NCBI GenBank assembly: GCA_024516035.1
Contig: CM044955.1
Span: forward strand, 54,463,257-54,527,256
Length of the DNA: 64,000 nucleotides
Reading direction: 5' to 3'
Source: Bactericera cockerelli
Taxonomy: Eukaryota; Arthropoda; Insecta; Hemiptera; Triozidae
Part shown: positions 32,321 through 43,492 of the stretch, piece by piece
Position numbering within the stretch: the first letter of the stretch is position 1
Layout of the letters: each line of letters starts with the position of its first letter
Notes under the pieces: model-generated
What the model saw: only the letters and a program-made list of their open reading frames with translations
The model's database searches: none
Told to the model about the DNA's origin: nothing
Position numbers and translations under genes: made by a program

Positions 32321-32826
32321 CCGACCTCATAGCGTGATCGCGAGCGGACTCGTAACCTGCAGGTCGGTGGTTCGAGTACCAGTTAGAAGCAAAATTTCCC
32401 GAGGCAAATTTCAGTAGTGACTGCACGATTGTGATTAACACATTTTTTTTTTATATTAGCTTTCAGGGTTAAGCCCATTTTTGTAACAATCAAAAAACAA
32501 ACAAATTTAAAAGTAAAATTAAAGAAAGAAAAAAAAACTGATGGCTGTCTTTTATCTTTTCTTCACTTTCTCTTTTTTCCTTTTTCTCTTTAAGCATTTC
32601 CCATTAATTTTTTTTTTTTTTATCTTTGTGTTATTCACAATCGTGATGTCACAATCGTTGCCGTATCTACGTGGGACTCGAACCATCAACGTCCAGGCTA
32701 CAGCTACTCATTTTTCCTCACGAGGTATGAGTGGACCGCGGAATATCCAAGTACAGAGCAGAAAAAATCCTACCCCGCTGGGGATCGAACCCAGATCAGC
32801 ATGCGTGAATTGCGTGCAATGCCGCT
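32321..32826. mobile_element. SINEs flanking the U2 fragment
   Basis: The stretch 32321-32445 (+) is of the CCGACCTCAG family (ACCTGCAGGTCGGTGGTTCG). The stretch 32640-32690 (-) is a worn copy of the same family. The stretch 32690-32826 (-) is of the CCGTGGCAGAG family (CTCACGAGGTATGAGTGGAC, CTGGGGATCGAACCCAG), stopping exactly where the U2-like sequence starts. Confidence 0.7.
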
Positions 32827-32876
32827 ATCGCTTCTCGGCCTTTTGGCCAAGATCAAAGTGTAGATCTGTTCTTCTC
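32827..32876 (+). ncRNA. Truncated U2 snRNA-like sequence
   Basis: ATCGCTTCTCGGCCTTTTGG, then CCAAGATCAAAGTGTAGATC and TGTTCTT, follow the 5' end of U2 snRNA, which is very highly conserved. The match ends after about 50 bp, before the Sm site, and has small changes in the branch-point-pairing segment. It is therefore a fragment or retro-pseudogene, not a functional gene. Confidence 0.85.
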
Positions 32877-32944
32877 GATCGATCTACCACTGGGTTTGGT
32901 TTATCATTTGATCCGGTTTTTCCCTTTTTCTCACAAACACTACT

Positions 32945-33283
32945 ATTTTTTTTTAGATCTTTTTTATCTGTGTATTTTTCTCTATGTTTTATTACTCCCT
33001 TTCTCTTTTTACTCCTCCCTTCCGAGCCTCTAGTATATCTCTCTCCCTCTCTCCCTACCTCCGTCTGTGTCTCTCTTTATTTGTCTATTTATTATTTTTT
33101 TCCGTTTCATTCTCCCTTCTCATCTCTCTCTCTCTCTCTCTCTCTTCCTCTTTTTTACCTACTCTATTCCTCTCTCACTCTCTTCTTCTTTTACTCTATT
33201 CCTCTCTCACTCTCTTTCTCTTTTACTCTCTCTCTCTCTTTCTCTCTCTCTCTCGCACACACACACACACACACACACACTCA
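32945..33283. repeat. (TC)n and (CA)n low-complexity tract
   Basis: T/C-rich sequence ending in a run of CTCTCTCTC and then CACACACACACACACACAC at about 33256-33280. It produces long spurious frames. Confidence 0.9.
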
Positions 33284-33543
33284 CATTTAATTTACCATAT
33301 TTTCTAATTCCCTAATGGATAGACTTTGTGGTAGACCTAAAGTTTGTCCTTTTAGTGGGTTATCAGCTTCTGTATCTAGAGGAATTCGTACGAATTATTT
33401 AGGGACAATGCCATGACGTCTACCGTGTTAGTTTATGTGGGGAATATACCTGGTACATAAATATTGTGTTATTACGTGGCCGAACATATTCTTCATGTCC
33501 AATTTCACGTATATTCTCCTCATTTTGTGGACAGCAATAATTT

Positions 33544-33893
33544 CAGGTGAGCTCGCGTTGACCCAACCAAGTTTGACTGCCTTGCTAACCAGAAGGCAGT
33601 CAAACTTGTGAACGAAATTCTGAAGTACCTGTTCTTTCATGGCCACGAAATGAAAAAGGCTGTTAACCACTCATCTTGAAAAAAGAAAATATATAACACT
33701 CTTGTTTTTTATACAATTAGGTCATTCGAAACGGAGGTTTTAACGTAGGAAACGCTGGAGAGGAAACACACAAAAACCAGCTCCCCACATTGACCCCACC
33801 CATTTTGAGTGGGCTGGGAATAGTCAGCATAGTGTGGGAACGAATTTGAATGGTCACTCATCCAAGTCCCAACCTCGCTGGACGTTGCTAAAT
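33544..33893. mobile_element. SINE remnants
   Basis: The stretch 33544-33680 (+) is a tail of the GCGCGATTAG family (AGCTCGCGTTGACCCA ... TTCATGGCCACGAAATG). The stretch 33730-33893 (-) is a 5S-headed SINE with CACTCATCCAAGTCCCAACC and CGCTGGACGTTGC, the C-box region inverted. Confidence 0.65.
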
Positions 33894-34264
33894 TATGTGA
33901 CGTAAAGAACGTATTAATAATAACATTTATTTAGTTGTATAAAATAATTAAAATAAAATTTTATGGCTGTATGGAATGGCCTTGCCAACCAATGCCAAAA
34001 AAAATATAATGTAACGATTCTTTTGTGTGCGTGTGTGTGTGTGTTTGTCCTTCTTTAACTCGAGAATCACAAGTCGAATTGTGCTAAAATTTTGCATTGT
34101 TACCAAATTCGTGTGGTCATGCGCTATCCAAATAATAAGGCAAAAAAAACGCTTGCATACGAGTCTGCAACCATTTCGACATTTTCATCTTTACTATTCA
34201 AGGTCCAAAACCCAACTGACCAAATTTCGTATTGTGCGCATGACACATACCTTCTCTCTTCTCT

Positions 34265-34440
34265 TAGGGTTGCAATATCGAAACGAAAATATCGATATTA
34301 GGTATATCGATAATATCGAAACCATAATATCGATATCCGATATTAGAAGACTTCTCTCCCTTTACAATTCGATATTTCGTTACATAATATCGTTACATAA
34401 TTTCGTTACATAATTTCGTCACATAATTTTGGTTATGTGC
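34265..34440. repeat. ATCGAT-rich short inverted and direct repeats
   Basis: ATATCGATATT and its variants recur, followed by four copies of TCGTTACATAAT with one-base changes. No gene is visible from 33900 to 34930 apart from this. Confidence 0.6.
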
Positions 34441-34936
34441 CAGAGCAAAGACATGAAAATGTCAAAATAGTATGTATGTAATATTATTTTACAAAGGATA
34501 TAGAACGTATTCAACTTGCCATTTAAGCTGGCTTAATCTTATCATTACTCGGCACTATTAAATTATGTCTATGTGCTACTTGTCCCTACTTTGCAATTCT
34601 AGTCTCTTCTCAATAGTTTTTGATGTGGCACCCTTTCCCTTGCTGCGCTACTGCCTTTGAAACTTTTTTCTCGTGTTTTTTTTTTTTTTTTTTTTTCTCT
34701 CGGAGCGACATTTCATGTCAGGAATAAATTATCCTGGTGATACGTAACTGAAATGCTAGCAAGTTCTGAAATTTAACAACTTCATTCTAGCCTACTGGGC
34801 TATTTCTAGAGGTGTATGCGGTGATCCCTACTAACCAACATGGTATGTTATGGTATGGTGATCCAGAGTACATAGGTCGATAGTTTAAGTTTTATTTTTA
34901 AATTATCTATCATATTTGTGTTAATCAGCTTTACCA

Positions 34937-35168
34937 ACCGACCTCAGTAGCTTCTTCGAAAAGGCGGCGGACTTGTAACCTGGAGGTCGGTGGTTCAAGT
35001 CCCGGGTTCAGTGTAGATTTTAGTAAAACGGGTTTGAGTAGTTGTGATATCACGAAAGTGATAACTATGATAACTTTTTAAACTAGCTGTACTAAATTAT
35101 TGCTTAACTTGGGACTTGAACCACCGACCTCCACATTACAAGTCCGCCGTCTGATCGATCAACAACTC
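34937..35168. mobile_element. CCGACCTCAG-family SINE pair, head to head
   Basis: The stretch 34937-35092 (+) is close to full length. The stretch 35098-35168 (-) is a second copy starting at its 5' head (GACTTGAACCACCGACCTCC). The pair could form an inverted stem in the Epac pre-mRNA. Confidence 0.75.
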
Positions 35169-35271
35169 TATAGGGTGGCAGAAATGTATACCCTGTAAAG
35201 CGGTGGTGATCCCTACTCACCACCATTTTGAAAAAGCATAACGTGAAATCAATAGTCTTCATAATGTCGAA

Positions 35272-35860
35272 GGGTTGGGTGGAAGAGATTGCCATAGGCA
35301 ATACCCCCGCCCTTTAGTTAGGACATATGTATGTATATATTTTGTTTATTTTTTTCCTGTTTATATTAATTTTGCATTTTAATTTTTATCATTATTTGTT
35401 TGTACCTATATATGTTCTTCTAATAAAGAGTTTCGTAATAATAATGATGGTAGAAAAAATAACTTTTTACTTCCGTTTTAGGAAATGGTATTCGAGATTT
35501 TAAGACGACCCTGTCAATTTAAAAAGTAATGACTGTTTAATACCGTGATATATTTAATATGCGATAATAAAATTTACGAGGCTCTTAATACCGTCATAAA
35601 TACCGCTATCTGTACCGTCGCGTCTCGTCGTGCATCGTCGTCTACCGCTGTTTGTAAATGAGCTAGTGGATTAGCTGCCTCTATTATTATTATTATTATG
35701 CTTTATGAGGTAAGAAAAAGTAAAATAGATACAGTAAAATACAATAAAATTATAAAGAAAAAATAAATAGATTGAACAAAGAAACAAGAACTAAAAAAGA
35801 GCTAATGTCCTACCTAAAGCGCGGGGTTTTTGCTTGTGGCAATCTCTTCCATCCAACCAT
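35272..35860. mobile_element. Two GGGCGGGGTTATTGCC-family repeats
   Basis: The stretch 35272-35440 (-) and 35685-35860 (+). The + copy begins in a TTATTATTATTATGCTTTAT run and ends GGCAATCTCTTCCATCCAAC. It is nearly the same as 56670-56840 over about 175 bp. Confidence 0.65.
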
Positions 35861-37280
35861 TCACAGTATAAATAGTCTTACTACAATATAAATAGTCAAA
35901 CCTCTGGATATAGGATAACTCCATGCATTTTTTTAAAATTATATCCAGGTGTCTCTTATAAATTGGTTATATTCGCTTATACGAGTAGAGAGGTGAATTT
36001 GTCCTATTATCCAATGTTTCTGTTACATCCAGGTTGGACTGAAATTAAATATGATCGTATTTTTGTAGTTGAGTTATGTATGTAGAGTGGAGATAGAAAT
36101 GAATGTAGCAGATGTATAGGTTTGCGATATATTTTTTTTTTTTCCTTTATCATTTTCGTCAGCTGGAAGGTAAAATTGACCATCGGCATTTGGACCATCT
36201 CCATTTGGTCATTGAAATCTCCACCAGCCTTTCAGGTAAAAATTGTTTTTCGCTTTTTTCCCGCGCATATGTTTGATTACTATCGAACTTTTGATTTTTA
36301 GCCAATAGTTAGGTTAATTTCCGAACAGAGTAACGAAAAAACCGGGAAATGACCAATTGTCACTTGTTAGTTTTACTGTTAGTTTTACCTTCTAGCCGAC
36401 GATTTGAAGTTTACAAATGTCGTAAAAAATTGGTACAAAAAGAAATATTTTTTTTAAGAACCCAGGAATCTCAGTCGATTTCATTTTTTTGAAACGTCTC
36501 ATAAAATTCACGAAGAATCCATCAACATAAATATATCTCTAGCCTAAACCGTTGAAGAGTTCTGACTTGGTACAGACAGGTAATGCGTCCATTAGGATAT
36601 CTGTAATGTTATTAAAAACCATGAATAAAGTATGAAATTTTCTATTGAAACTAAAACAAAGGCCACTCGATATAAATAATTCAAAAATGTACGCATACTC
36701 TTCTCAAAACCAATCAATTATTTACAAAAACGTGTAATAATTCTGAAATTTAAAATAGGTACACATTAAATTATTGTTCAAGTTAAATTTTAGAAAATTT
36801 AAAATTGTTGTTAGATCCCATGACATAGACCATATTGCAGAGCGCTAGAGGATCCTAAGGATAACTGAAAGGATCTCAGAGGGAGTAACTCGTACAGCCG
36901 TGGTACAGGACAACATCACCATCAATTGTTCGTACTGCCATTTTCATAGAAATTTGTTTTTCTAAAAGAAAACTGAAAACTGGTGGGTACCTATTCACCG
37001 TCAACGTAAATTGAAATTTTGGATGATAAGGTTAGTGCCCTTTCATAAAAACTGACAACTTCGCTTTTTTTCTTCTTTTTTTTTAATTGAAAATTTATTT
37101 AAAGAGAGGTCTGTAACATTCAGAGTCCTTGCCTCACTTCGCTTTTAAATTGATAGTTTTGATATACATACAAGGAATACTTTAGTCGTGGGAACTTTAT
37201 CGAGGCCAAAAATTCGCCTTTTATGAAAGAATATGTGATGAAGTTCACGCCTCTTAAATTTCAACGATAATCGAATTATT
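35861..37280. other. Intronic sequence with one dispersed copy of the acceptor-duplication unit
   Basis: The stretch 36300-36410 resembles the unit at 20699-20840 (GCCAATAGTTAGGTTAATTT, CTTCTAGCCGACGAT). That shows part of the duplicated acceptor region near 20840 derives from a dispersed repeat. Nothing else is recognised. Confidence 0.5.
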
Positions 37281-37286
37281 TAACAG

Positions 37287-37760
37287 CGCATCATTAGCTT
37301 AGTGGTAAGATATTCACTTGCCAACCGACCTCAGTAGCTTGATCGATAAGGTGGCGGACTTGTAACCTGGAGGTCGGTGGTTCAAGTCCGGGTTTCAGCG
37401 TAAATTTAGTAAAGCGAGTTTGAGTAGTTGTGAGATCACGAAAGTAATCAACACAAATATGATAACTTTTTTTTAACTTTAACTAATATTCGCTTGCCGT
37501 AGAGGCAGTCCCGGGTTTGTTCCCCAGAGCCGACGGAAAAAAATGTATTACATTTTAGTTACAGTTGTTCGTAAAGGGTACTTTCCGGTGCACTCGTGTT
37601 GAACCAGCACCTAAATGGGAAGTATTGTGTCTTTTCTCGCCCATCAGAGAGCAGGCGTACTAGGGGATGGGCAAGCTACAATACTGACCACAAACATCCA
37701 CAGTCAAATTTATTTAATGGCTATGGAATAAAAAGGCTGTGAAATACATAGCTTAAAAAA
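37287..37760 (+). mobile_element. SINE nested in SINE
   Basis: A GCGCGATTAG-family element (start CGCATCATTAGCTTAGTGG) is split near 37322 by a full CCGACCTCAG-family SINE (to about 37485). It resumes at CGCTTGCCGTAGAGG and continues to GGGATGGGCAAGCTACAATA. TTCACTTGCC / TTCGCTTGCC at the borders is the likely target duplication. Confidence 0.75.
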
Positions 37761-37878
37761 GAGAAATATTATTCTCAAGATGAATTTAATAATTTGGTTT
37801 TAAAAAAACAATAGCATCACAGAAGAACTAGATTTTTAATGGGTGGATAATATGCTGGGGTGTTTTTTTCCTGTCTGT

Positions 37879-37913
<35 letters not shown>

Positions 37914-39410
37914 ATCATGAGTGAGAATTCAAGTGCCAGAATAACATTTTCAAAAATATATAAAACCTTTATTCAATCTTTACCCGTGTTGATATTTATT
38001 TGGCATGAAAATTTAGAAGATCACCAAATACATATTTTGAACACAGCCATCGAACAGACAGAACGAGAAAGAGAGGTTCCAGGGAAAGGTAAATGAAATT
38101 CAATTCTAATTGTGATTTAAAATGTTGTGTACCACTTTGACTTTTTTTACAATCAATTTCACGCCTAACAAGTAGGAAATTACAAAATCAATTAACTTGA
38201 TACTGTTTATTTCTATTCTATCTATGATTCACAAATTATTTAAAAAAAAAAAAAAAGAATGTGATAGGTAATCTGACATAATTATACCTAATAAATTAAC
38301 TTTATCAATAAAGAACACATCTTTGAGTTTCCCCGGTTTTCTGATGGTATTTACCTACTCGCAGGTACTATTGTTAACCATTTACAATTGATATCCATAA
38401 AAAAATTCTCACTGATCTTTGTTTTACATTTCCTTTCAATTTCAGAATAGAAATTAACTGCTGTAGTCATGAAGCGAAAATCGAATAGAAGTTGTAAAAT
38501 AAAACACAATACCTCCCAATATCTATAGATAATCAGATATAATAATATGTGCTCGAAAGAAGAAAAAAACAAAGAAAACTTTGTGCCAACGACATCCGAA
38601 TGGATATGTCTAGAGTAGATCATCTCTATAAAGTAAACGCTGTTCTTTGTTGTCTTAAAATGGACTATTCTTTGGCTAATCTGGAATTGAGATATAATTG
38701 TTATCAAAAGAGTCCAATTGTGAAATCCTATTAAAACAAAGATAAGGCAGACTGTCCTCAACTCCTTCAAGCTAGACTATAGTGCGTTATGATTTGTGAG
38801 TTGTTGCAGTTGTAAAATCACCAGCAATGTTGGAAAATAATGATGAAATGGAATTCAAGGAACTCAGAATATACATGATAGAAAGTATTTCTACAATTCT
38901 AAAACAACGATCTGATAGTAGAGACAGTACTAACTTTTATTTAATAACAATGATCATAAATACCTTTAAAAAGTCACCATATTTTTAAATTCTTATAAAT
39001 TTTATTTGCAACGTCTTCTACTAAAATGTAAGTACCTATATAATAGAAACTTTTAAGTTATCATTAAGGTTTAATTTTTGTACAAAATATGTATTTGTTA
39101 AATAAAAAAAAACTCCTTGATTAGCATAATATTAGATCAGAGCCCTGAGAGGAAAGTGGTGGTGCAAGAATTAATATCAAACTATCTGGACGATGGGGCA
39201 CCCAAATCAAACTATCTGGGTTCCTTCTGTTGTTGTGTTGTGGTGCGGAGTAGCTATAAAATGTATTAAAAATTAATTTGTATTTATATTTTTGAAATTT
39301 GAAGGAACTAATCCCTAGCAAAACATTGTATCATCCCATGCAAGGACTCCAATTAACACTGTAACAGTGTTGACATGTTCTAATTTCTCTGTTTTTTCTA
39401 CATTCTCCAG
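37761..39410. other. AT-rich intronic sequence, nothing recognised
   Basis: A poly-T run lies at 37880-37909. An open frame of 139 codons on the minus strand (38351-38770) has AT-rich codon use and no recognisable domain. No gene is supported. Confidence 0.5.
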
Positions 39411-39411
39411 G

Positions 39412-40968
39412 TATCGTGCACGGCGCCCAAAATTTTCCAGTTACAACTCAAATCAAGATTCAAGACAAGTTTAAAATTCCACGTTCCAACAAAATTCAAA
39501 AGTCAAAGCAAGTTTCAAAATATCAGTCTTCGTTATCCAAAATTATCAGTCTTCGTACCAAAATCATCAGTCTTCTTTCAAAAATTATCAGTCTTCGTTA
39601 TCCAAAATTACCAGTCTTCATTCCAAAATTATCAGTCTTCGTTATCCAAAATCATCTGTCTTCGTTCCAAAATTATCAGTCTTCGTACCAAAATCATCAG
39701 TCTTCGTTCCAAAATTATCAGTCTTCGTACCAAAGTCCTCAGTCTTCATTCCAAAATTATCAGTCTTCGTTATCCAAAATCATCAGTCTTCATTCCAAAA
39801 TTATCAGTCTTCGTACCAAAGTCCTCAGTCTTCATTCCAAAATTATCAGTCTTCGTTATCCAAAATCATCAGTCTTCATTCCAAAATTATCAGTCTTCGT
39901 ACCAAAGTCCTCAGTCTTCATTCCAAAATTATCAGTCTTCGTCATCCAAAATCATCTGTCTTCGTTCCAAAATTATCAGTCTTCATTCCAAAAAATTATC
40001 AGTCTTCGTTATCCAAAATTATGAGTCTTCATTCCAAAATTATCAGTCTTCGTTATCCAAAATTATCAGTCTTCGTACCAAAATCATCTATCTTCGTTCC
40101 AAAATTATCAGTCTTCGTACAAAATTCATCAGTCTTCATTCCAAAATTATCAGTCTTCTTTCAAAAATTATCAGTCTTCGTTATCCAAAATTATCAGTCT
40201 TCGTTCCAAAATTATCAGTCTTTGTTCCAAAAAAATTCTCAGTCTTCGTACCAAAATCATCAGTCTTCATTCCAAAATTATCAGTCTTCGTTATCCAAAA
40301 TTATCAGTCTTCGTTATCCAAAATTATCAGTCTTCGTACCAAAATTATCAGTGTTTGTACCAAAATCATCAGTCTTCGTTCTAAAAAATTATCAGTCTTC
40401 GTTATCCAAAATTATGAGTCCTCATTCCAAAATTATCAGTCTTCGTACCAAAATTATCAGTCTTCATTATACAAAATTATCAGTCTTTCTTATCCAAAAT
40501 TGTCAATCTTCGTACCAAAATCATCTGTCTTCGTTCCAAAATTATCAGTCTTCGCTATCCAAAATTATCAGTCTTCGTTAAATTATCTGTCTTTGTAATC
40601 AAATTATGAGTCGTCGTTCAAAATTATTCAAGTCAAGTTCCAAATTATCAGTTCCAGTTCAAAATTATTCAAGTCAAAAGTTTCAAATTGTGCAAGTCAA
40701 ATACCAAATTATCAGTTCCAGTTCAAAATTATTCAAGTCAAAAGTTCCAAATTGTGCAAGTCAAATACCAAATTATCAGTTCCAGTTCAAAATTATTCAA
40801 GTCAAAAGTTCCAAATTGTGCAAGTCAAATACCAAATTATCAGTTCCAGTTCAAAATTATTCAAGTCAAAAGTTCCAAATTATTCAAGTCATGTTCAAAA
40901 TCATTCACTTCCAGTTCAAAAAATTTCAGTTCAAGATTCTTCAGTCTCATCACACAGTTCTAAATTAA
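39412..40968 (+). repeat. Two adjoining intronic minisatellites (21-bp and 64-bp units)
   Basis: From about 39520 to 40590, about 50 units of AATTATCAGTCTTCGTTCC-AA type (21 bp with 20-24 bp variants). From 40600 to 40960, a 64-bp unit built on CAAGTCAAAAGTTCCAAATT and CAGTTCCAGTTCAAAATT. Since 21 bp is seven codons, frames stay open for 186-202 codons, encoding Q-N-Y-Q-S-S-F heptads in one frame. The block is bounded by CATTCTCCAG (39401-39410) and AATTAAAGGTAAGG (about 40962-40975), which look like an acceptor and a donor. It lies within an Epac intron. It is probably non-coding; a cryptic repeat exon is possible. Confidence 0.85.
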
Positions 40969-41436
40969 AGGTAAGGAACTCAATATTTTAACAACATCAA
41001 CAACAACAAATATATGGTGACTTTTTAATATTTTACCCTTTTTAAAGTACCTTTACAATGTAGAGTTAGTCAATAATATCGGATCGTTGTTAGGATACCC
41101 TTATCCAGTTTTACATGTATAAAAAGATTCGATGGAGTAGTAATGAAATAAATGATTTCTCTTGTTTTTAATACAGAACTATGAGTTTTTGATATTCATC
41201 TTTCTTTGAAAAATAGGTTTTTTTTTTTAAATCAAGAATCAAATTAAACTGAAAACTTGAATTTTCAACAAGCGATTTTCCCAGGAATGTCAGACACTTT
41301 ACAACTTTAAGATAACGCTTACCTAGCAATAGTATTGTTGCAATGATTTGCTAGAGATAGAGCAATCTTCGCTGGCTTAAAAATAATAAACTTGAATGCG
41401 ATATGATAAGGTACCTTCGCTACAAGAAGGGGCGCG

Positions 41437-41546
41437 AACCTAGAAGAATCGGAGCAAGCCTAGAAGAATCGGAGCAAGCCTAGAAGAATCGGAGCAAGCC
41501 TAGAAGAATTGGAGTAAACCTAGAAGAATCGAAGCAACCCTAGAAT
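41437..41546 (+). repeat. 20-bp minisatellite
   Basis: CCTAGAAGAATCGGAGCAAG is repeated about five times, with the last units diverged (GGAGTAAAC, CGAAGCAAC). Confidence 0.9.
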
Positions 41547-42050
41547 AATATATGATATATGGTATATTTATTTACGGTAAGAATCCTTTTACAAAGTCAC
41601 AAGTACATAAAACAAAAACAATTTTTTTTTGGGTGATTCCATTACTTTCCTTTCTATAGGATGAAGAAACTAAAAAAGAACTAGAAAACATCTCTTTGTA
41701 CTCTCTTGTTCATATTCTCCGAGGAAAACGTCTAGACACTTCAATGACTTTTAGTTTTACGTTTTTTAATGTTATCAAAAACATAAAACTCATGGAAACT
41801 TTGTTTTTATGTTTTCAACTTTTCTTTAAATATAAAGTACCTACGATGCAGATAAAGATCATCGATGCAAGAACAATACATATTATCGACCGTAGAACGG
41901 GTAAAAACAGCTAGTTATGTATAATAATGTATCTTCTGTAATTTAACTTGTTTTAAATTTTCCTTTCTGTATGTTCAGACTATTCTTATTTTTATTTATT
42001 TATTTACACTTTATTAATTGGACATATGTAATATATTATACAGCACAGAT

Positions 42051-42437
42051 AATTGAATGGGTGAGTAGAAGAACCAGGAATGTCAAAAATCGACTTTTCA
42101 GGAAAGCAAAAATAAGATTTGTCTTATTTTTGCTTTCCTGATGCTAATGAGTATAATAAACTTAAATTTTACATTCCTTGTTATTCGAAAAGATTCTCAC
42201 AACTAGGTACTAATACCGCTAGCAAAAGTGGTCAGTGATTTTGTTACATTCCTTGTTTTACATCACATTTTTTTTCCGCTTCCCCCACTTTAAAATCGAA
42301 AAAAATTATACTCTTAAGGGGTATTTCTCCTTCATATTCACAGAGATGATAGAAAAGAGTACATTCTTTCTAATTCTACGAAGAAAAAAAAAATCGATTT
42401 TTGACATTCCTGGTTCTTCTACTCACCCATTCAATTA
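42051..42437. mobile_element. MITE with about 43-bp inverted ends
   Basis: AATTGAATGGGTGAGTAGAA followed by GAACCAGGAATGTCAAAAAT at 42051 is exactly inverted at 42393-42437. An inner palindrome at 42107-42140 (GCAAAAATAAGATTTGTC and its inverse) adds a second hairpin. No frame is visible. A shorter relative is at 26426. Confidence 0.85.
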
Positions 42438-42598
42438 CAAATTAATATACAATATAAGAGAAGTAAAATAAATAAAAAAATTAATATATGTCCTAAATAA
42501 AGGGCGGGGTTATTGCCTTTGGCAATCTCTTCCACCCAACCCTTTTCTGCATGAGGAAACTGCGGGCTCCAGGTTATCCTGGAGCATGGGATAACCTT

Positions 42599-42799
42599 TC
42601 TCAAGCCCAAATTCCTCAACTCCAATGTCACTTCGGTTCTCAAGCCCAAATTCCTCAACTCCAATGCCTCTTCATTTCTCAAGCCCAAATTCCTCAACTC
42701 CAATGCCTCTTCGTTTCTCAAGCCCAAATTCCTCAACTCCAATGCCTCTTCGGTTCTCAAGCCCAATTTTCTCAACTCCAGTACCTCTTCGGTTCTCAG
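42599..42799 (+). repeat. Tandem splice-acceptor array, 39-bp units
   Basis: Five units of AGCCCAAATTCCTCAACTCC plus AATGCCTCTTCGGTTCTCA. Each unit boundary reads TTCTCAAG, a weak acceptor; the last reads TTCTCAG and is the real acceptor of the exon at 42800. In the exon's reading frame the 39-bp unit is open (13 codons, [13 protein letters not shown]), so an upstream acceptor would not break the frame. A GGGCGGGGTTATTG repeat lies just before it (42488-42545). Confidence 0.92.
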
Positions 42800-42979
42800 G
42801 GCCGCCACCATCGTGACTCGGGAGGACAACTGCCACTTCCTTCGGGTAGACAAGGACGACTTCATCCGGATAATGCGAGACGTCGAGGCCAACACTGTGA
42901 GACTGAAGGAGCATGGCAAGGATGTCCTGGTCCTGGAGCGGATGGTCAACTGTAGCTCCGCCCATCAGCATTTCTTCCA
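42800..42979 (+). CDS. Epac exon: end of cAMP-binding domain and hinge
   Basis: It encodes [20 protein letters not shown], then [20 protein letters not shown] and DVLVLERMV. It completes the phosphate-binding cassette (PR/AATI) and runs through the hinge helix and lid into the switchboard region that relays cAMP binding to REM/CDC25. [12 protein letters not shown] is the same as in EPAC2. It takes G to finish Arg and leaves CA before GTAAGT; the next exon in the protein is the REM exon (copies at 1443 and 46322). Confidence 0.95.
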
Positions 42980-43283
42980 GTAAGTATTAATAAATAAAAT
43001 AATGACTTCATCAAATTTGAAAAAGTACGATGAATTTTAAAATTCCTATCAAAATTAAGAAATATTTCTAAAATTGTCAGTTTTAAGTGCATAATTTCAA
43101 CAAATTACACCTACACCATACACTACACACTGTACACGGCAGGAGCCCAGAACAATGGTTCTGGGCGTCCAAGTGGTTCACCCATATCAATCCTTCCACC
43201 ACCATGACATCACACATGGACTCGGAAAGTAAAGTTAGTAAGTAATAAAAATAGTAATAATAATAATAATACCAACAACAACA

Positions 43284-43492
43284 AGGTAACCACCAGGCGA
43301 GGTTAATGCTTAAAGCAGTTTCTACCACATGACCCTCAGAGTCTTATTAGTATGTGGTCACAAACTCATGTGGTCAAAAACACAAACTCCATGAAGAAAA
43401 ATTTATGCACTGGGTGCGATTCGAATCAACGGATCCGTACGCTACCTGGATTACCAGACTAGCGCGTTAACCACTTGACTACCTGTATTACT
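43284..43492 (-). mobile_element. tRNA-headed SINE, GTGCACTGGTAGTCAAG family
   Basis: Minus-strand copy with GGTAACCACCAGGCGAGG (tail) at the left and GGATTACCAGACTAGCGCG and TTAACCACTTGACTACC (head) at the right. A partial minus copy is at 44705-44800. Confidence 0.8.

Noticed and set aside
32827..32876. Functional U2 snRNA gene
   Set aside because: Only about 50 bp match; the Sm site and 3' stem-loops are missing.
25477..33315. Ser/Leu/Phe-rich frames in the pyrimidine tracts (25477, 31748, 32541, 32984)
   Set aside because: Low-complexity composition, no domain, located in the large Epac introns.
38351..38770. 139-codon minus-strand frame as a gene
   Set aside because: AT-rich codon use equal to the surrounding intron, no domain, no neighbouring exon.
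39416..40581. 202- and 186-codon open frames as a secreted or repeat protein gene
   Set aside because: The repeat unit lacks stops in more than one frame and the frame shifts between units. There is no start context, signal peptide or domain. Kept only as a repeat and a low-probability exon.
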